Shown one piece after another: positions 26,267-35,222 of a stretch of DNA of 64,000 bases; the first letter of the stretch is position 1; each line of letters opens with the position of its first letter. This stretch comes from DASRDE01 sp035938175. GTDB taxonomy: Bacteria > Vulcanimicrobiota > Vulcanimicrobiia > Vulcanimicrobiales > Vulcanimicrobiaceae. The position numbers and the translations under genes are program-made. The notes beneath the pieces were generated by a model. It ran no database searches. It was not told where the DNA came from and saw only the letters and a list, made by a program, of their open reading frames with translations. The stretch lies in the NCBI GenBank assembly GCA_035938175.1, contig DASZHD010000036.1:62001-126000 (forward strand), read 5' to 3'.

Positions 26267-26656
26267 ATGCACAGTGGTTTCGTCATCTCCCGGTCTGACG
26301 GCCGGCCGATGTACCTCCAAATCATGGAGCAGATCAAGGAGCGCATAGCAGTCGGCGACTGGCCTCGCGGGGCGGAGATCCCTTCGATCCGGCAACTTGC
26401 TGCGACGCTCCGCGTAAGCGTCATCACTATCAAACGAGTCTATCAAGAGCTCGAACGCGATGGCGTGATCGTTACGCAACAAGGCAAGGGTTCCACTGTC
26501 TCGGACAATCCGAACGTGGAACGCCCGCGAAACGAAGATTTGATTCAACACATCGACCAAGCCGCACGGCTTGGAACGCTGCTTGGATTTTCCCCAAACG
26601 AACTCGCCGACCAGATTCGTGAAGCCGCGCACAAACAAAGAGAGGACATAGCATGA
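26267..26656 (+). CDS. GntR-family regulator, YtrA subfamily
   Basis: This 129-residue protein has the N-terminal winged helix of GntR regulators (MYLQIMEQIKERIAVGDW, then SIRQLAATLRVSVITIKRVYQELE). It has only a short C-terminal tail and no large effector domain, which is the YtrA type. YtrA proteins repress an operon containing themselves and an ABC transporter. The next gene, an ABC ATPase, overlaps its stop codon (ATGA). A 15-base palindrome covers its own -10 box. Confidence 0.9.
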   Translation: MHSGFVISRSDGRPMYLQIMEQIKERIAVGDWPRGAEIPSIRQLAATLRVSVITIKRVYQELERDGVIVTQQGKGSTVSDNPNVERPRNEDLIQHIDQAARLGTLLGFSPNELADQIREAAHKQREDIA

Positions 26657-27552
26657 GCGACGCGCTCGCCGTTCGCTTTACAGGCGTAGGAAAAGATTAT
26701 CGACACTTTTCCCTCGCCGGCATCGATCTCGAACTTCCAACCGGAAGTATCATGGGATTCATCGGCGCAAACGGTGCCGGAAAGTCGACGACGATCCGCA
26801 TTCTCATGGGCTTGATACGTCAAGATCGCGGCGAGGTTGAAGTGCTCGGCTATCCGATGCCCGAATCTCTTGCGCTCGCAAAGCGGGACATCGGTTTCGT
26901 CTCGGAAGATATGCGGCTCTACAAAGGTGCAAGCATCGCGTGGCACATGCAATTTATTGCCTCGCTGTTTCCGGGTTGGGACGAGGCATACGCTAAAGAA
27001 TTACTTCGGCGTTTCGATCTCAAGAGCGAACAAATCGTTAAGGGCTTATCGCACGGTCAACGCGTGAAGGCGGCGCTTCTCCTCGCACTGGCACGACGCC
27101 CACGACTGCTCATGCTGGACGAACCGACGACCGGACTGGACCCGATCGCGCGTCAGGAGGTGCTCGGCGCGCTCATCGAAGCACTCGTCGACGAACGGCG
27201 CACGGTGCTGTTTTCGTCGCAGAATACGTTCGACGTCGAGCAGATATCAGATCGGATCACATTCATCGATCGAGGACAGATCGTCGATTCCGGTGACAAG
27301 GAAGAGTTTCTCGACCGGTGGCGCCGTATTCGCATCGATCTTCCGATCGGCCATGCCTTGCCGTCCATACCGGGTATCGTCGACTTCAGCAGTAGCGGGC
27401 GCCTAACCGTCGTGACGACAAACCGCTTCGGCCCCGGCGTCGCCGCTGTGTGCGAAAGCGCCGGCGTTTCGCTTCTTGCTATCGACACCATGACGCTCGA
27501 AGAAATCTTTGTCGCCGAAGTCGGCGGAAGACGAAAGGAAGCAGCCGCGTGA
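26653..27552 (+). CDS. ABC transporter ATPase of the YtrA-regulated exporter
   Basis: This 299-residue protein is the cytosolic ATPase: Walker A GANGAGKST (38-46), signature LSHGQ (132-136) in place of LSGGQ, and Walker B LLMLDEPTTGLDP (D156, E157). The extra C-terminal domain of about 80 residues is typical of drug- or bacitracin-type exporter ATPases. It overlaps the regulator gene by four bases and the permease gene by four bases (GTGA), so all three are one coupled operon. Confidence 0.92.
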   Translation: MSDALAVRFTGVGKDYRHFSLAGIDLELPTGSIMGFIGANGAGKSTTIRILMGLIRQDRGEVEVLGYPMPESLALAKRDIGFVSEDMRLYKGASIAWHMQFIASLFPGWDEAYAKELLRRFDLKSEQIVKGLSHGQRVKAALLLALARRPRLLMLDEPTTGLDPIARQEVLGALIEALVDERRTVLFSSQNTFDVEQISDRITFIDRGQIVDSGDKEEFLDRWRRIRIDLPIGHALPSIPGIVDFSSSGRLTVVTTNRFGPGVAAVCESAGVSLLAIDTMTLEEIFVAEVGGRRKEAAA

Positions 27553-28223
27553 GCACCTCGATCGTCCAACGTCTGATCTCTAAAGACTGGTATCTCTTAC
27601 GAAAACCCGTGCTCGGCTATGTCGGGGGCGGCATCGTCTCACTGATGCTCTTGCAGTTCGGCGGAGCTGCAGCGTTCAACTTCGGCTCCATCCTCATCAT
27701 TACGGTATTGATCGCGCTCGGAATGCACGTGGTAATGGCGACCGTCGTCGGCGAACGCATCGAGCAGACACTTCCATTCGTCATGAGCTTGCCGATCTCA
27801 ATTGCCCAATATACACTGGCAAAAATCCTAGCGAATGCGACGCTATTTGTCGGTGGGTGGCTGATCATCTCGCTCGGGGTCTGCGGAGTGATCCTCTTTC
27901 GCGAGGGGGTGCCCCACGGGCTCATCATGCTCTCGACGATTATGCTGATGTATCTTCTCGCGAGCTATTTCGTTCTGCTTGCCGTCGCGGTAACAACGGA
28001 ATCGATGGGTGCGACGATTGCCACCGTCATCGCCAGCAACATTTTGCTGAACATGCTCATGTATGCTCTCAGCAACGTTCCAAGTATCAAGAGCACGTAT
28101 GGCTCGGATCGCGTGATATGGAACGCGGCCGGCCTCGAGGTAATAAGCGTTGAGGCGGCGGTCATTCTGCTTGCGCTTGCCTTAACGTTCATTTTTCAGG
28201 CGCGAAAGACCGATTTTCTCTAA
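27549..28223 (+). CDS. ABC transporter permease (ABC-2 type)
   Basis: This 224-residue protein has six predicted membrane helices and an N-terminal cytosolic start STSIVQRLISKDWYLLRKPV, typical of ABC-2-type export permeases. The GTG start at 27549 overlaps the stop of the ATPase gene. With that ATPase it forms an exporter, perhaps for a peptide or antibiotic-like compound, repressed by the YtrA-type regulator. Its substrate is not visible from sequence. Confidence 0.85.
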   Translation: MSTSIVQRLISKDWYLLRKPVLGYVGGGIVSLMLLQFGGAAAFNFGSILIITVLIALGMHVVMATVVGERIEQTLPFVMSLPISIAQYTLAKILANATLFVGGWLIISLGVCGVILFREGVPHGLIMLSTIMLMYLLASYFVLLAVAVTTESMGATIATVIASNILLNMLMYALSNVPSIKSTYGSDRVIWNAAGLEVISVEAAVILLALALTFIFQARKTDFL

Positions 28224-28413
28224 CGACTTGCGACAATGCGCCTCGTCGGCTCGGCGCCGCTCCATTCGTCGCGATCGTTCGATACCTTACCATGACACGG
28301 TGGCTAAAACGGTGCTGTCTCACGTCTCGAACTGCGGGCGCGCCGCTCAGGGACTTTTTGCTCTGCTGGACCCAGCACCATGTATGTGAAAAGGCGGACG
28401 CGAAAGATAGGCC

Positions 28414-29928
28414 ATGTCGAACCGCGTCCTGCCGCTTATTTCGTGGTTCCTCGGCGCAGTGGTTATCTCGACACAGATCGCGAATCAGATCGCGCTCTTC
28501 GTCTACGATTACGGCCACGTTGCACTGGTGCAGAAGATCTTCGGCTTCTACGGCGGCGCCGACGCGACATTCGCGAGCTGCGCAATCGTAATCGCCGCCT
28601 GGCTGGTTACGGTTCGTCCGGGATGGATGACGTTCTCGCTGTTCCTGGCCTCACTCAACGCTGCCGACTCCTACTTGGGAGGCCTGCCGGTATCGACCTC
28701 GGCCAGCGACGCAATCCATTTCGTCTCCACGATTTTGACGCACAACGGCTTCTGGCCGGCGCTAATTATTTTTGCCCTTCGCTTTCCCGACGATACCGTC
28801 CGAGGGTGGCGCATCCGTGTCGACCGCGCCGCGTTCGTCGTCGCTATTGCCGCTGAAAGTTTTCTTATCGCAAACGAAGTGTACGAATATCCGAAAACCC
28901 TACACGGCAGTTTTTGGGGCGAGTCGGCAATGGCGTATTTCTCGGCTGCATCGCTACTGATTGCAGCGGGTATTCTCATCGCGCGTTACCGCGAGGGCGC
29001 GGGCCGCATGCAGATGCAGATTCGGCTGGCGCTTTTTGGAATGGTCCTCGGCCTGTGCTACCTCGTCTACGCAATGTTTCTGATCGCCGTTCGCGTCCCG
29101 GTCGTCGGGTACGAAACGGCATTTGGATTGTGGGCAGGATTTGGGGCGGCAGCGATTGCCGTAATTCCAGCATGCACCGCGTATGCGCTTGTCAAGAGCA
29201 GTTATATCGACCCGCTATTTGTCCTCAACCGAGCCACGGTATTCGCTGCAACGGCAGTCACGCTTGGCGCATCCATAGCGGGCATCGACTGGCTCATCGA
29301 ACACTATCTTACGGAGACTGGAACGGCGCTAGCGTTGCAGGCAGTAGCAACGATTCTGCTCGCGCTCGTGATGAGTACGGTGCACCGGCGCATTGAGGCG
29401 ATCGTGGAGCGAACGTTATTTCGCGCCCGTTACGATGCAGCTCGATACCTGCGGCGGCTGGGCGCATCGTTGGCTCTAGCTTCGAACGAACGCATAATCG
29501 AGGAAGCGCTCGCGACTCAAGCTCCGGAAGCTTTGGGACTGGCGTCTGCCGCATTGTTTCGACGTAACGGCAATAGCGAATACGCGCGTGTGGCTGCCGC
29601 CGGTTGGCATTCCGCTGATGCCGCTAACCTGGAACCGGACGATCAGCTCGTGCGCTTTTTACGCTCCGCGCGCTCACCGCTCCGTATTCGTGAGGCGCGC
29701 TGGTCACGCACCGATGTTCCGCACGGTAGCCATGCGCCGGTGATTGCCATCCCGTTGATCGTGCGCGAAGAGATGGAGGGATTTGTCCTCTACGGCGGAC
29801 ACAGCGATCACAGCAAAATCGATCCGGTTGAAGAGCAGCACCTCGTCGATCTCGTCGATCGCGCGTGCTCCGCATTCGATCATGTGGAGAATGCAGCGCT
29901 CCGTGCATTACTAGCGGCGTCGCACTGA
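28414..29928 (+). CDS. Multi-pass membrane protein with C-terminal GAF-like domain
   Basis: This 504-residue protein has eight or so membrane helices (about residues 1-310), then a helical linker (STVHRRIEAIVERTLFRARYD) and a GAF-like domain (about 345-495). No histidine kinase, GGDEF, HD or DNA-binding domain follows. The linker reads like that of membrane-anchored histidine kinases and PP2C phosphatases that pair a multi-helix sensor with GAF. It may be a degenerate sensor or act through a partner. Its last 18 bases overlap the convergent YdeI gene. Confidence 0.7.
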   Translation: MSNRVLPLISWFLGAVVISTQIANQIALFVYDYGHVALVQKIFGFYGGADATFASCAIVIAAWLVTVRPGWMTFSLFLASLNAADSYLGGLPVSTSASDAIHFVSTILTHNGFWPALIIFALRFPDDTVRGWRIRVDRAAFVVAIAAESFLIANEVYEYPKTLHGSFWGESAMAYFSAASLLIAAGILIARYREGAGRMQMQIRLALFGMVLGLCYLVYAMFLIAVRVPVVGYETAFGLWAGFGAAAIAVIPACTAYALVKSSYIDPLFVLNRATVFAATAVTLGASIAGIDWLIEHYLTETGTALALQAVATILLALVMSTVHRRIEAIVERTLFRARYDAARYLRRLGASLALASNERIIEEALATQAPEALGLASAALFRRNGNSEYARVAAAGWHSADAANLEPDDQLVRFLRSARSPLRIREARWSRTDVPHGSHAPVIAIPLIVREEMEGFVLYGGHSDHSKIDPVEEQHLVDLVDRACSAFDHVENAALRALLAASH

Positions 29929-30531
29929 TCCAGCGCGCCGCGCGCGCTTCGGATGGAGCGTCTGCCCGTTTTCAAGCATGGCGATGAAGGTCGCAATGCG
30001 CTTCGCGCGCGTCTCCGCCTGCTTTGCATCCTGCACGCGATAGATAATCGCATAACGGTTCGCGCGATCGAGTTCGGCAAACTTGCGCTGTGCTTTCGGC
30101 GAGGCGCGTAGCGCCTGGAGTAGATCCGCCGGCGGTTCTGCCAGGCGCTGCCCAGCATATGCCGACGACCAGCGTCCGTCGCTTTTTGCCGCTTCGATCT
30201 CGCGTAATCCGGCCGGCGTGACGCGGTTCTCTCGCATGAGGCGTTCCGCCATCTCCACGTTCAGCGCGGACCACTTGCTCCCGGGCCTTCGCGGCGTAAA
30301 TCGTATGAGGTAATACTCGGCATCAAAAGCGCTCAATTGTCCGTCGATCCACCCTTGCCTGATGGCGGTCTCGATCGCTTGCTGCTTCGTTACCGTTGCG
30401 CGCCGCGCACCTGCCTTCGCGATCATCAGCCACACCCCCGGAGAAGCCGCTCCGTGGAGCGCAAGCCACCGGTCCCAGGAGGTTTGATCGTCGAATTGCT
30501 CTGTCGGAAGTTTATCCTTGCGCACTTTCAC
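29911..30531 (-). CDS. YdeI/OmdA-type protein
   Basis: This 206-residue protein has the two parts of YdeI family members: an N-terminal domain with QTSWDRWLALHGAASPGVWL and QAIETAIRQGWIDGQ (about residues 15-115), and the C-terminal OmdA helical domain (LLQALRASPKAQRKFAEL). The name refers to bacteriocin protection and OmpD association in enterobacteria; the biochemical role is unsettled. It converges on the GAF sensor gene, overlapping its end by 18 bases. A shorter homologue lies at 17603-17923. Confidence 0.82.
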   Translation of the reverse strand: MKVRKDKLPTEQFDDQTSWDRWLALHGAASPGVWLMIAKAGARRATVTKQQAIETAIRQGWIDGQLSAFDAEYYLIRFTPRRPGSKWSALNVEMAERLMRENRVTPAGLREIEAAKSDGRWSSAYAGQRLAEPPADLLQALRASPKAQRKFAELDRANRYAIIYRVQDAKQAETRAKRIATFIAMLENGQTLHPKRARRAGSVRRR

Positions 30532-30615
30532 GATCTACGGTTCACCCGGCGGGCATCCTGCGGTCTATAACGGCGATGACGTTCACTACGGAGGCGCACA
30601 GGAACGGAAAACATA

Positions 30616-30642
30616 AAAAGTCCCCATATTTGGGGCGTTTTC
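30616..30642 (+). terminator. Terminator-like hairpin between divergent genes
   Basis: CCCCA-tatt-TGGGG (30622-30635) followed by CGTTTT (30636-30641), with an A-run before it, forms a terminator-like hairpin symmetric enough to act on both strands. It lies between two genes read away from each other, so it may terminate transcripts arising within this region or act as a leader attenuator of the oxidoreductase gene at 30712. Confidence 0.35.
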
Positions 30643-30711
30643 TGCAGCATTCGCAAACGTGCGAAGAACCGTGAGAACGCTAGAAGGGGTCAGAACGGTC
30701 AGCGGCATTTC

Positions 30712-31731
30712 ATGAAAGCACTTTGGCTCGTTAAGCACGGCACTTGGGAGATTCGCGAAAGCGCCGATCCGCAACCCAAAGCCGGCGAGGTCCGCATTCA
30801 GGTGCGCGCGACCGGCTTGAACTTTGCGGAGTTGATGGCAAGTCAAGGTCTCTATCCCGACGCGCCCAAGCTGCCGGCGATCTTGGGATATGAAGCGGCC
30901 GGCACAATCGATGCAGTCGGCGACGGCGTCAATGCATCGCGAGTCGGCGAGCGCGTCGTCGCCCTCGCACACTTCGGCGCACACGCACAATACTGTTGCG
31001 TCCCGTCGCAGACGGCGCTTCCGATTCCCGACACAATGCCCTTCGAGGTTGCCGCCGCGCTTCCGGTGACATACCTGACCGCGCATCACCTGTTATTTTT
31101 CGCCGCCAATCTCCGCGAGAAGGAATCGGTGCTGGTGCACATGGCTGCCGGCGGCGTCGGCACGGCAGTATTACAGCTTTGCCGTACGGTTCCAGGCATC
31201 ATCACGTTCGGCACGGCGTCCGCATCGAAACATGGCCTGCTCCGCGAATATGGCTGCACGCATCCGATCGATTATCACGCAGTCGACTACGCCGCCGAAG
31301 TGCGACGCCTTACGGATAATCGCGGCGTCGACGTGGTGCTCGATCCGCTCGGTGGACGCGATTCGCTCAAGGGTTACCGCCTGCTGCGTCCGGGCGGGCG
31401 CATCATCGCCTACGGGTTCGCGAACCTCCAACGTCGACGGCGCAGTCTGCTGCACTTGCTGATGCAAATAGCGCGCGTCCCGCGCTTTTCGCCATTGCAG
31501 TTGATGGATGCGAACAAAGGCGTCGTAGGCGTCAACATCGGCCACCTTTGGAGTCGAGCCGATCTCTTGCTCGAAGAAATGCACGTCCTACTGGGACTTT
31601 ACGAACAAGCGAAGATATCCCCGGTGATCGACGCGATATTGCCGCTCGAACACGGGGCCGAAGGTTACGCGCGCATCGCCTCCGCCGCCAACGTTGGGAA
31701 GGTCATCCTTACAACCGAACGTGCGATGTAA
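30712..31731 (+). CDS. MDR-family NAD(P)H oxidoreductase (quinone oxidoreductase/VAT1-like)
   Basis: This 339-residue protein has the two domains of medium-chain dehydrogenases: a GroES-like N-terminal part with ATGLNFAELMASQGLYP and LGYEAAGTIDAVGDGV, and a Rossmann part with AAGGVGTAVLQL (about residues 145-156). The catalytic-zinc cysteine/histidine pattern of alcohol dehydrogenase is absent, so it is the zinc-free quinone reductase or VAT1-like type. It reduces quinones or enones with NADPH in known relatives; the substrate here is open. AGAAGGGG is upstream of the ATG. It converges on the cyclase gene. Confidence 0.85.
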   Translation: MKALWLVKHGTWEIRESADPQPKAGEVRIQVRATGLNFAELMASQGLYPDAPKLPAILGYEAAGTIDAVGDGVNASRVGERVVALAHFGAHAQYCCVPSQTALPIPDTMPFEVAAALPVTYLTAHHLLFFAANLREKESVLVHMAAGGVGTAVLQLCRTVPGIITFGTASASKHGLLREYGCTHPIDYHAVDYAAEVRRLTDNRGVDVVLDPLGGRDSLKGYRLLRPGGRIIAYGFANLQRRRRSLLHLLMQIARVPRFSPLQLMDANKGVVGVNIGHLWSRADLLLEEMHVLLGLYEQAKISPVIDAILPLEHGAEGYARIASAANVGKVILTTERAM

Positions 31732-31741
31732 AACGGGTTCT

Positions 31742-34507
31742 TCATATGGCCGCGGAATCGACTCGCGGCGGGGTTTGAAGCAACTGCTTTGCAATGCCAA
31801 GCAAATCTTCCAGTTCCGTTTCGTCCGCAAGCGTTGCCGCGTATTCCGGTTCCGAAGCGATACGCTGGGTTTCTTCACCGTTCAGGCGGGTCACTACGCC
31901 GTAATGCGAAAGCGCGCGCTGCTTCACGGCAATAGCGAGTAGCGTCGCAGCGCGGGCACGTTCGCCCGTTGTGTGAAGCAACAGTGCAAACAACTCAATG
32001 GCCGGAATCAGGAGCGAATTACCGCGGTCTTCGACCGCAACCTGGAGCTCTTCGCGTGCGTACTCGAGAGCGGGCTCCAAAGCGCCCTGGCGAGCGTGTA
32101 GAAGTGCCAGGTTTGCCAGCAGGTCGGTGAGGGCTTCACGGTTGGATATCCGGCGCTTGATTTCGAGCGCTTCTTTGAGGAGCGGCTCGGCACTTTTCAC
32201 ATCCTCGTGTTCGAGTTTGAACCCCGCATAGGCGCCGAGCACCAACGACAGATCGTTTAGGTGGCCTGACGATCTGCACAGGTCGATTGCAGTAATGTAG
32301 CCTTGACGCGCCTCGTCCAGTTCGCCCCGCTCTCCGGAAATTATCGCGCGGTTCGTTATCGCTGTTATCTTACCGTGAACGTGCCCCGCAGCGTCAAATC
32401 CTTCCAGCGCGCGTCCGTAGTTGTCGAAGGCCGAATCGAAATCGCCGGTGAGGTGTTCGATAACAGCCAGCGCATGAAACGCTTGAGCGATACCGAGCTT
32501 ATCGCCCAGCGATTCGTAGATTTCGCGAGAGGCTTGAATGTGGCGGCGAGCAGCCTCGTAATCGTCCTGCTTCGCTGCAAAGGTGGACGCACGGCGGAGG
32601 AGCCCAGCCCGCTCCGCCGGCGAGAGATCTTCATACTCTAAGACGCGCGTTAGCCATGTGCGCCCTTCGGCGATGTTGCCGCGGGACTGCCAGAACGTAA
32701 CGAGAGAAATCAGGAGTTCCACGGCGGCCGATTTCGATGGTTCATCAAATCCCCATGAAAGTGCCGCACGCAGATTCGGCAGTTCGATTTCCATCTCCGA
32801 AGCCGTTGTGCTTTCGGGAGTCTTGGCCTGTAAGTCCCAATTCGCGGCGAGACGTTTGAAATAAGAAAAATGACGCCGTGCTACATCGCTCGCCGCATCG
32901 CGTTCGAGGAGCTTGAGAAGAAAGCTACGTATCGGGTCGAGCATGCGATAGCGCGTCGAGTCACCCGCACGGATGGCTCGGACGAACGATTTGTCGACGA
33001 GCGAATCCAAACCGTCGACGAACGATTCCATCTCATCCGGATCGAAGGCGACCTCCTCGCCTGCGCGCGTGGTAAATCCTCCGTCGAAGACGGAAAGCCG
33101 CTGCAACAACTTCTGCTCTGCCGCGTCAAGAAGTGTGAAACTCCACTCAATCGTCGCCGCAAGCGTGCGATGTCGCGGTGTTCCGAGCGGGTCCTTCGAA
33201 ACTAAGAGCCCCGGCCGGTTCCGGAGCCCATCCGCAAGTTCTTGCGGTAAGAGCGTTTGAGTCCGCGCGGCGGCAAGTTCGATTGCGAGCGGAATGCCGT
33301 CGAGTGTCCGGCAGATGCTTTCGATGGCATCGTGTTCTGCTGCGGTTGTTGACGGACCGCCGGTCAACTGAGCGCGCTGCAAAAACAGCTCGACTGCATC
33401 GCGCGAATCGAGGGGATCGATTCGCACGACGCGCTCTCCCGTCACGTGCGTCGGTTCGCGGCTCGTAACGAGAAACACAACGCCGCTGCATTCGGCCGAC
33501 AATCGTGCGATCGTCTGGGCGACCGAGGCGAGAAGATGTTCCGAGTTGTCCAGCAACAACAGCATACGCTTATGCTTAAGCTGCGTGGCTAAGGTTTCGA
33601 AGATTGGCCGGCCGGGTTCTTCACGAACGTCAAGGATCGACGCGATTGCAGCCGGGACCAGGGACGGGTCTCGAATGTCGGCCAGAGCAATGAACCAGCA
33701 TCCGTCACCGTACTGGGGAGTGAGCTCCGACGCTATTTGTAGTCCGAGGCAGGTTTTTCCGATGCCGCCCGGCCCGGCGATCGTGACAAGGCGGTTATGC
33801 TCCAAAAGTTCGAGTGTCTTTCGAATGTCTTCGGCGCGCCCGACGAATGACGAAATCTGCGCCGGCAAATTGTTCGGATGCGTATCGAGCGTTTTGATCT
33901 TTGCAAACGCGTCTCGTAACCCGGGAGCGACGACCTGAAAAAGCGCTTCCTCGTGCCTCAAATCGCGCAGCCGATGCGTGCCGAGATTGCGCAGTTCGAT
34001 GTCCGCAGGCAATCCGTCACGCACGAGATTGGCCGCCGATGCCGAGATCAAGATTTGATCCCCGTGGCCGGCAGCCATGACGCGCGCCGTGCGGTTCAGC
34101 GCCGGTCCCGCAAAATCTCCACCTTCAATGGCAAGTGCCGTTCCCGAGTGAATGCCGATCCGCACGCGCAGCGCGTCGAGCTCGTCGGGCCACTGGGTTT
34201 GTGCCAGATCACGCTGCACTGTTACCGCCGCGGAAACCGCGTCCGCCGGACGCTCGAACACGCAGCAGAATTCATCCCCAACGCGCTTGAAAACGCGACC
34301 GTCGAACTTTGCGATGGCACGGTCAAGTATCACGTTGTGCATCTCGACCGCCGTACGCATCGCCTCCGGGGATGTTTCCCAACGGCGCGAGCTGCCTTCA
34401 ATATCGCTGAACAGAAAATTCAGAACGCCCGTTGTGCCGGACTCACTTCGTTCGCTCACGTTCCGAACGATTATAACAAAAGAGTCCCCGATTTCTTGGG
34501 ACCTCAA
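31742..34507 (-). CDS. Class III cyclase fused to STAND-type ATPase and TPR domain
   Basis: Three parts can be seen in this 905-921 residue protein. A class III nucleotidyl cyclase spans about residues 28-200, with metal aspartates D35 and D78, substrate residues K74 and D131 that favour ATP, and transition-state residues N138 and R142, so it should be active. A STAND-like NTPase follows (GPGGIGKT, 245-252; LLLLDNSEH; TSREP). The last third is TPR repeats. The fusion links cyclic AMP production to a ligand-sensing scaffold; no DNA-binding domain is present. A GTG at 34459, just behind an extended -10 box, is an alternative and better-matching start. Confidence 0.85.
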   Translation of the reverse strand: MRSQEIGDSFVIIVRNVSERSESGTTGVLNFLFSDIEGSSRRWETSPEAMRTAVEMHNVILDRAIAKFDGRVFKRVGDEFCCVFERPADAVSAAVTVQRDLAQTQWPDELDALRVRIGIHSGTALAIEGGDFAGPALNRTARVMAAGHGDQILISASAANLVRDGLPADIELRNLGTHRLRDLRHEEALFQVVAPGLRDAFAKIKTLDTHPNNLPAQISSFVGRAEDIRKTLELLEHNRLVTIAGPGGIGKTCLGLQIASELTPQYGDGCWFIALADIRDPSLVPAAIASILDVREEPGRPIFETLATQLKHKRMLLLLDNSEHLLASVAQTIARLSAECSGVVFLVTSREPTHVTGERVVRIDPLDSRDAVELFLQRAQLTGGPSTTAAEHDAIESICRTLDGIPLAIELAAARTQTLLPQELADGLRNRPGLLVSKDPLGTPRHRTLAATIEWSFTLLDAAEQKLLQRLSVFDGGFTTRAGEEVAFDPDEMESFVDGLDSLVDKSFVRAIRAGDSTRYRMLDPIRSFLLKLLERDAASDVARRHFSYFKRLAANWDLQAKTPESTTASEMEIELPNLRAALSWGFDEPSKSAAVELLISLVTFWQSRGNIAEGRTWLTRVLEYEDLSPAERAGLLRRASTFAAKQDDYEAARRHIQASREIYESLGDKLGIAQAFHALAVIEHLTGDFDSAFDNYGRALEGFDAAGHVHGKITAITNRAIISGERGELDEARQGYITAIDLCRSSGHLNDLSLVLGAYAGFKLEHEDVKSAEPLLKEALEIKRRISNREALTDLLANLALLHARQGALEPALEYAREELQVAVEDRGNSLLIPAIELFALLLHTTGERARAATLLAIAVKQRALSHYGVVTRLNGEETQRIASEPEYAATLADETELEDLLGIAKQLLQTPPRVDSAAI
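34470..34478 (-). promoter_or_regulatory. Extended -10 promoter at the start of the cyclase gene
   Basis: On the minus strand TGTTATAAT (34478-34470) is a perfect extended -10 box. Transcription would begin about 34463, four bases before a GTG (34459) that gives the N-terminus usual for this family (a short stretch before FLFSDIEGSS). If used, the mRNA would be nearly leaderless and the longer frame to 34507 would not be translated. Confidence 0.4.
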
Positions 34508-34644
34508 GTCACCGTTTGCACCGAGGCCGACCGATCGTCGAAGATCGCCGGGCGCGACGGCCCAAAACGCTAGGAACCTACCCGAACTCGAGCGCCATCA
34601 GGCCACGACTTGTCGGCGCCGCCGGCCCAGGCCGCAGTATGTGC

Positions 34645-34664
34645 AAAACGGCGCGAGGGCCGCC
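34645..34664 (-). terminator. Weak terminator-like hairpin after ssb
   Basis: On the minus strand GGCG (34661-34664 side) pairs with CGCC and is followed by GTTTT, about 55 bases after the ssb stop. The stem is only 4-5 bp, so this is a low-confidence terminator. The rest of 34508-34716 shows no gene. Confidence 0.25.
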
Positions 34665-34716
34665 TAACACGGGTTCGGGTTCTTCGGTGGAGCCAATGAC
34701 GTACTCGGGCGCCTGC

Positions 34717-35136
34717 CTAAAACGGAATCTCCTCGTCCAAGCCGTCTTCCACGCGCGCGCCCACGCCGACGGGCGTGCCGTTGTACGAATCGCCGCTCTC
34801 TTGACGATCGCGCGGAGAATCGAGCATCTGCATCGTGTTCAGAACGACTTCGGTCGCCTTGCGCTTGTTGCCGTCCTTGTCGTCGTACGAACGAATGACT
34901 AAGCGGCCCTCGACGAGCACGTTCATGCCCTTCTTCAAATACGTGTTGCAGGTTTCGGCGAGCTTGTCCCACGCGACGAGATCCACGAACAACGTATCCT
35001 CGGGTTTCGCATCGCGCTTGTTCGGATTGACGGCGATGGAAAACTTGGTGACACCGGCGCCGGAACCGACGTAGCGAATTTCGGGATCGCGAACGACGCG
35101 CCCGACTAAAATGACTTTGTTAAACGATCCTGCCAT
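34717..35136 (-). CDS. ssb: Single-stranded DNA-binding protein
   Basis: This 139-residue protein has the OB fold of bacterial SSB: MAGSFNKVILVGRVVRDPEIRYV, LFVDLVAWDKLAETC, and YLKKGMNVLVEGRLVIRSYDD. A glycine/acid-rich tail ends in DEEIPF, the acidic tip that binds replication and repair partners. It coats single-stranded DNA during replication. It is the second gene after rpsF on the minus strand, the usual neighbourhood, but rpsR (S18) is not between or after them. Confidence 0.97.
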   Translation of the reverse strand: MAGSFNKVILVGRVVRDPEIRYVGSGAGVTKFSIAVNPNKRDAKPEDTLFVDLVAWDKLAETCNTYLKKGMNVLVEGRLVIRSYDDKDGNKRKATEVVLNTMQMLDSPRDRQESGDSYNGTPVGVGARVEDGLDEEIPF

Positions 35137-35222
35137 GATGCGTTACTCTTTTCTTCGTCTTCGAATGAAACTGCTGTGCGGGTAATCCGAGAGTACCGTA
35201 GCCCCGTGACAGGGGCATGGCA

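Noticed and set aside
24347..26638. ABC-F protein extended to 763 residues from 26638
   Set aside because: The extra N-terminal 158 residues overlap the GntR gene on the other strand and do not resemble ABC-F; the first ABC domain begins right after the GTG at 26164.
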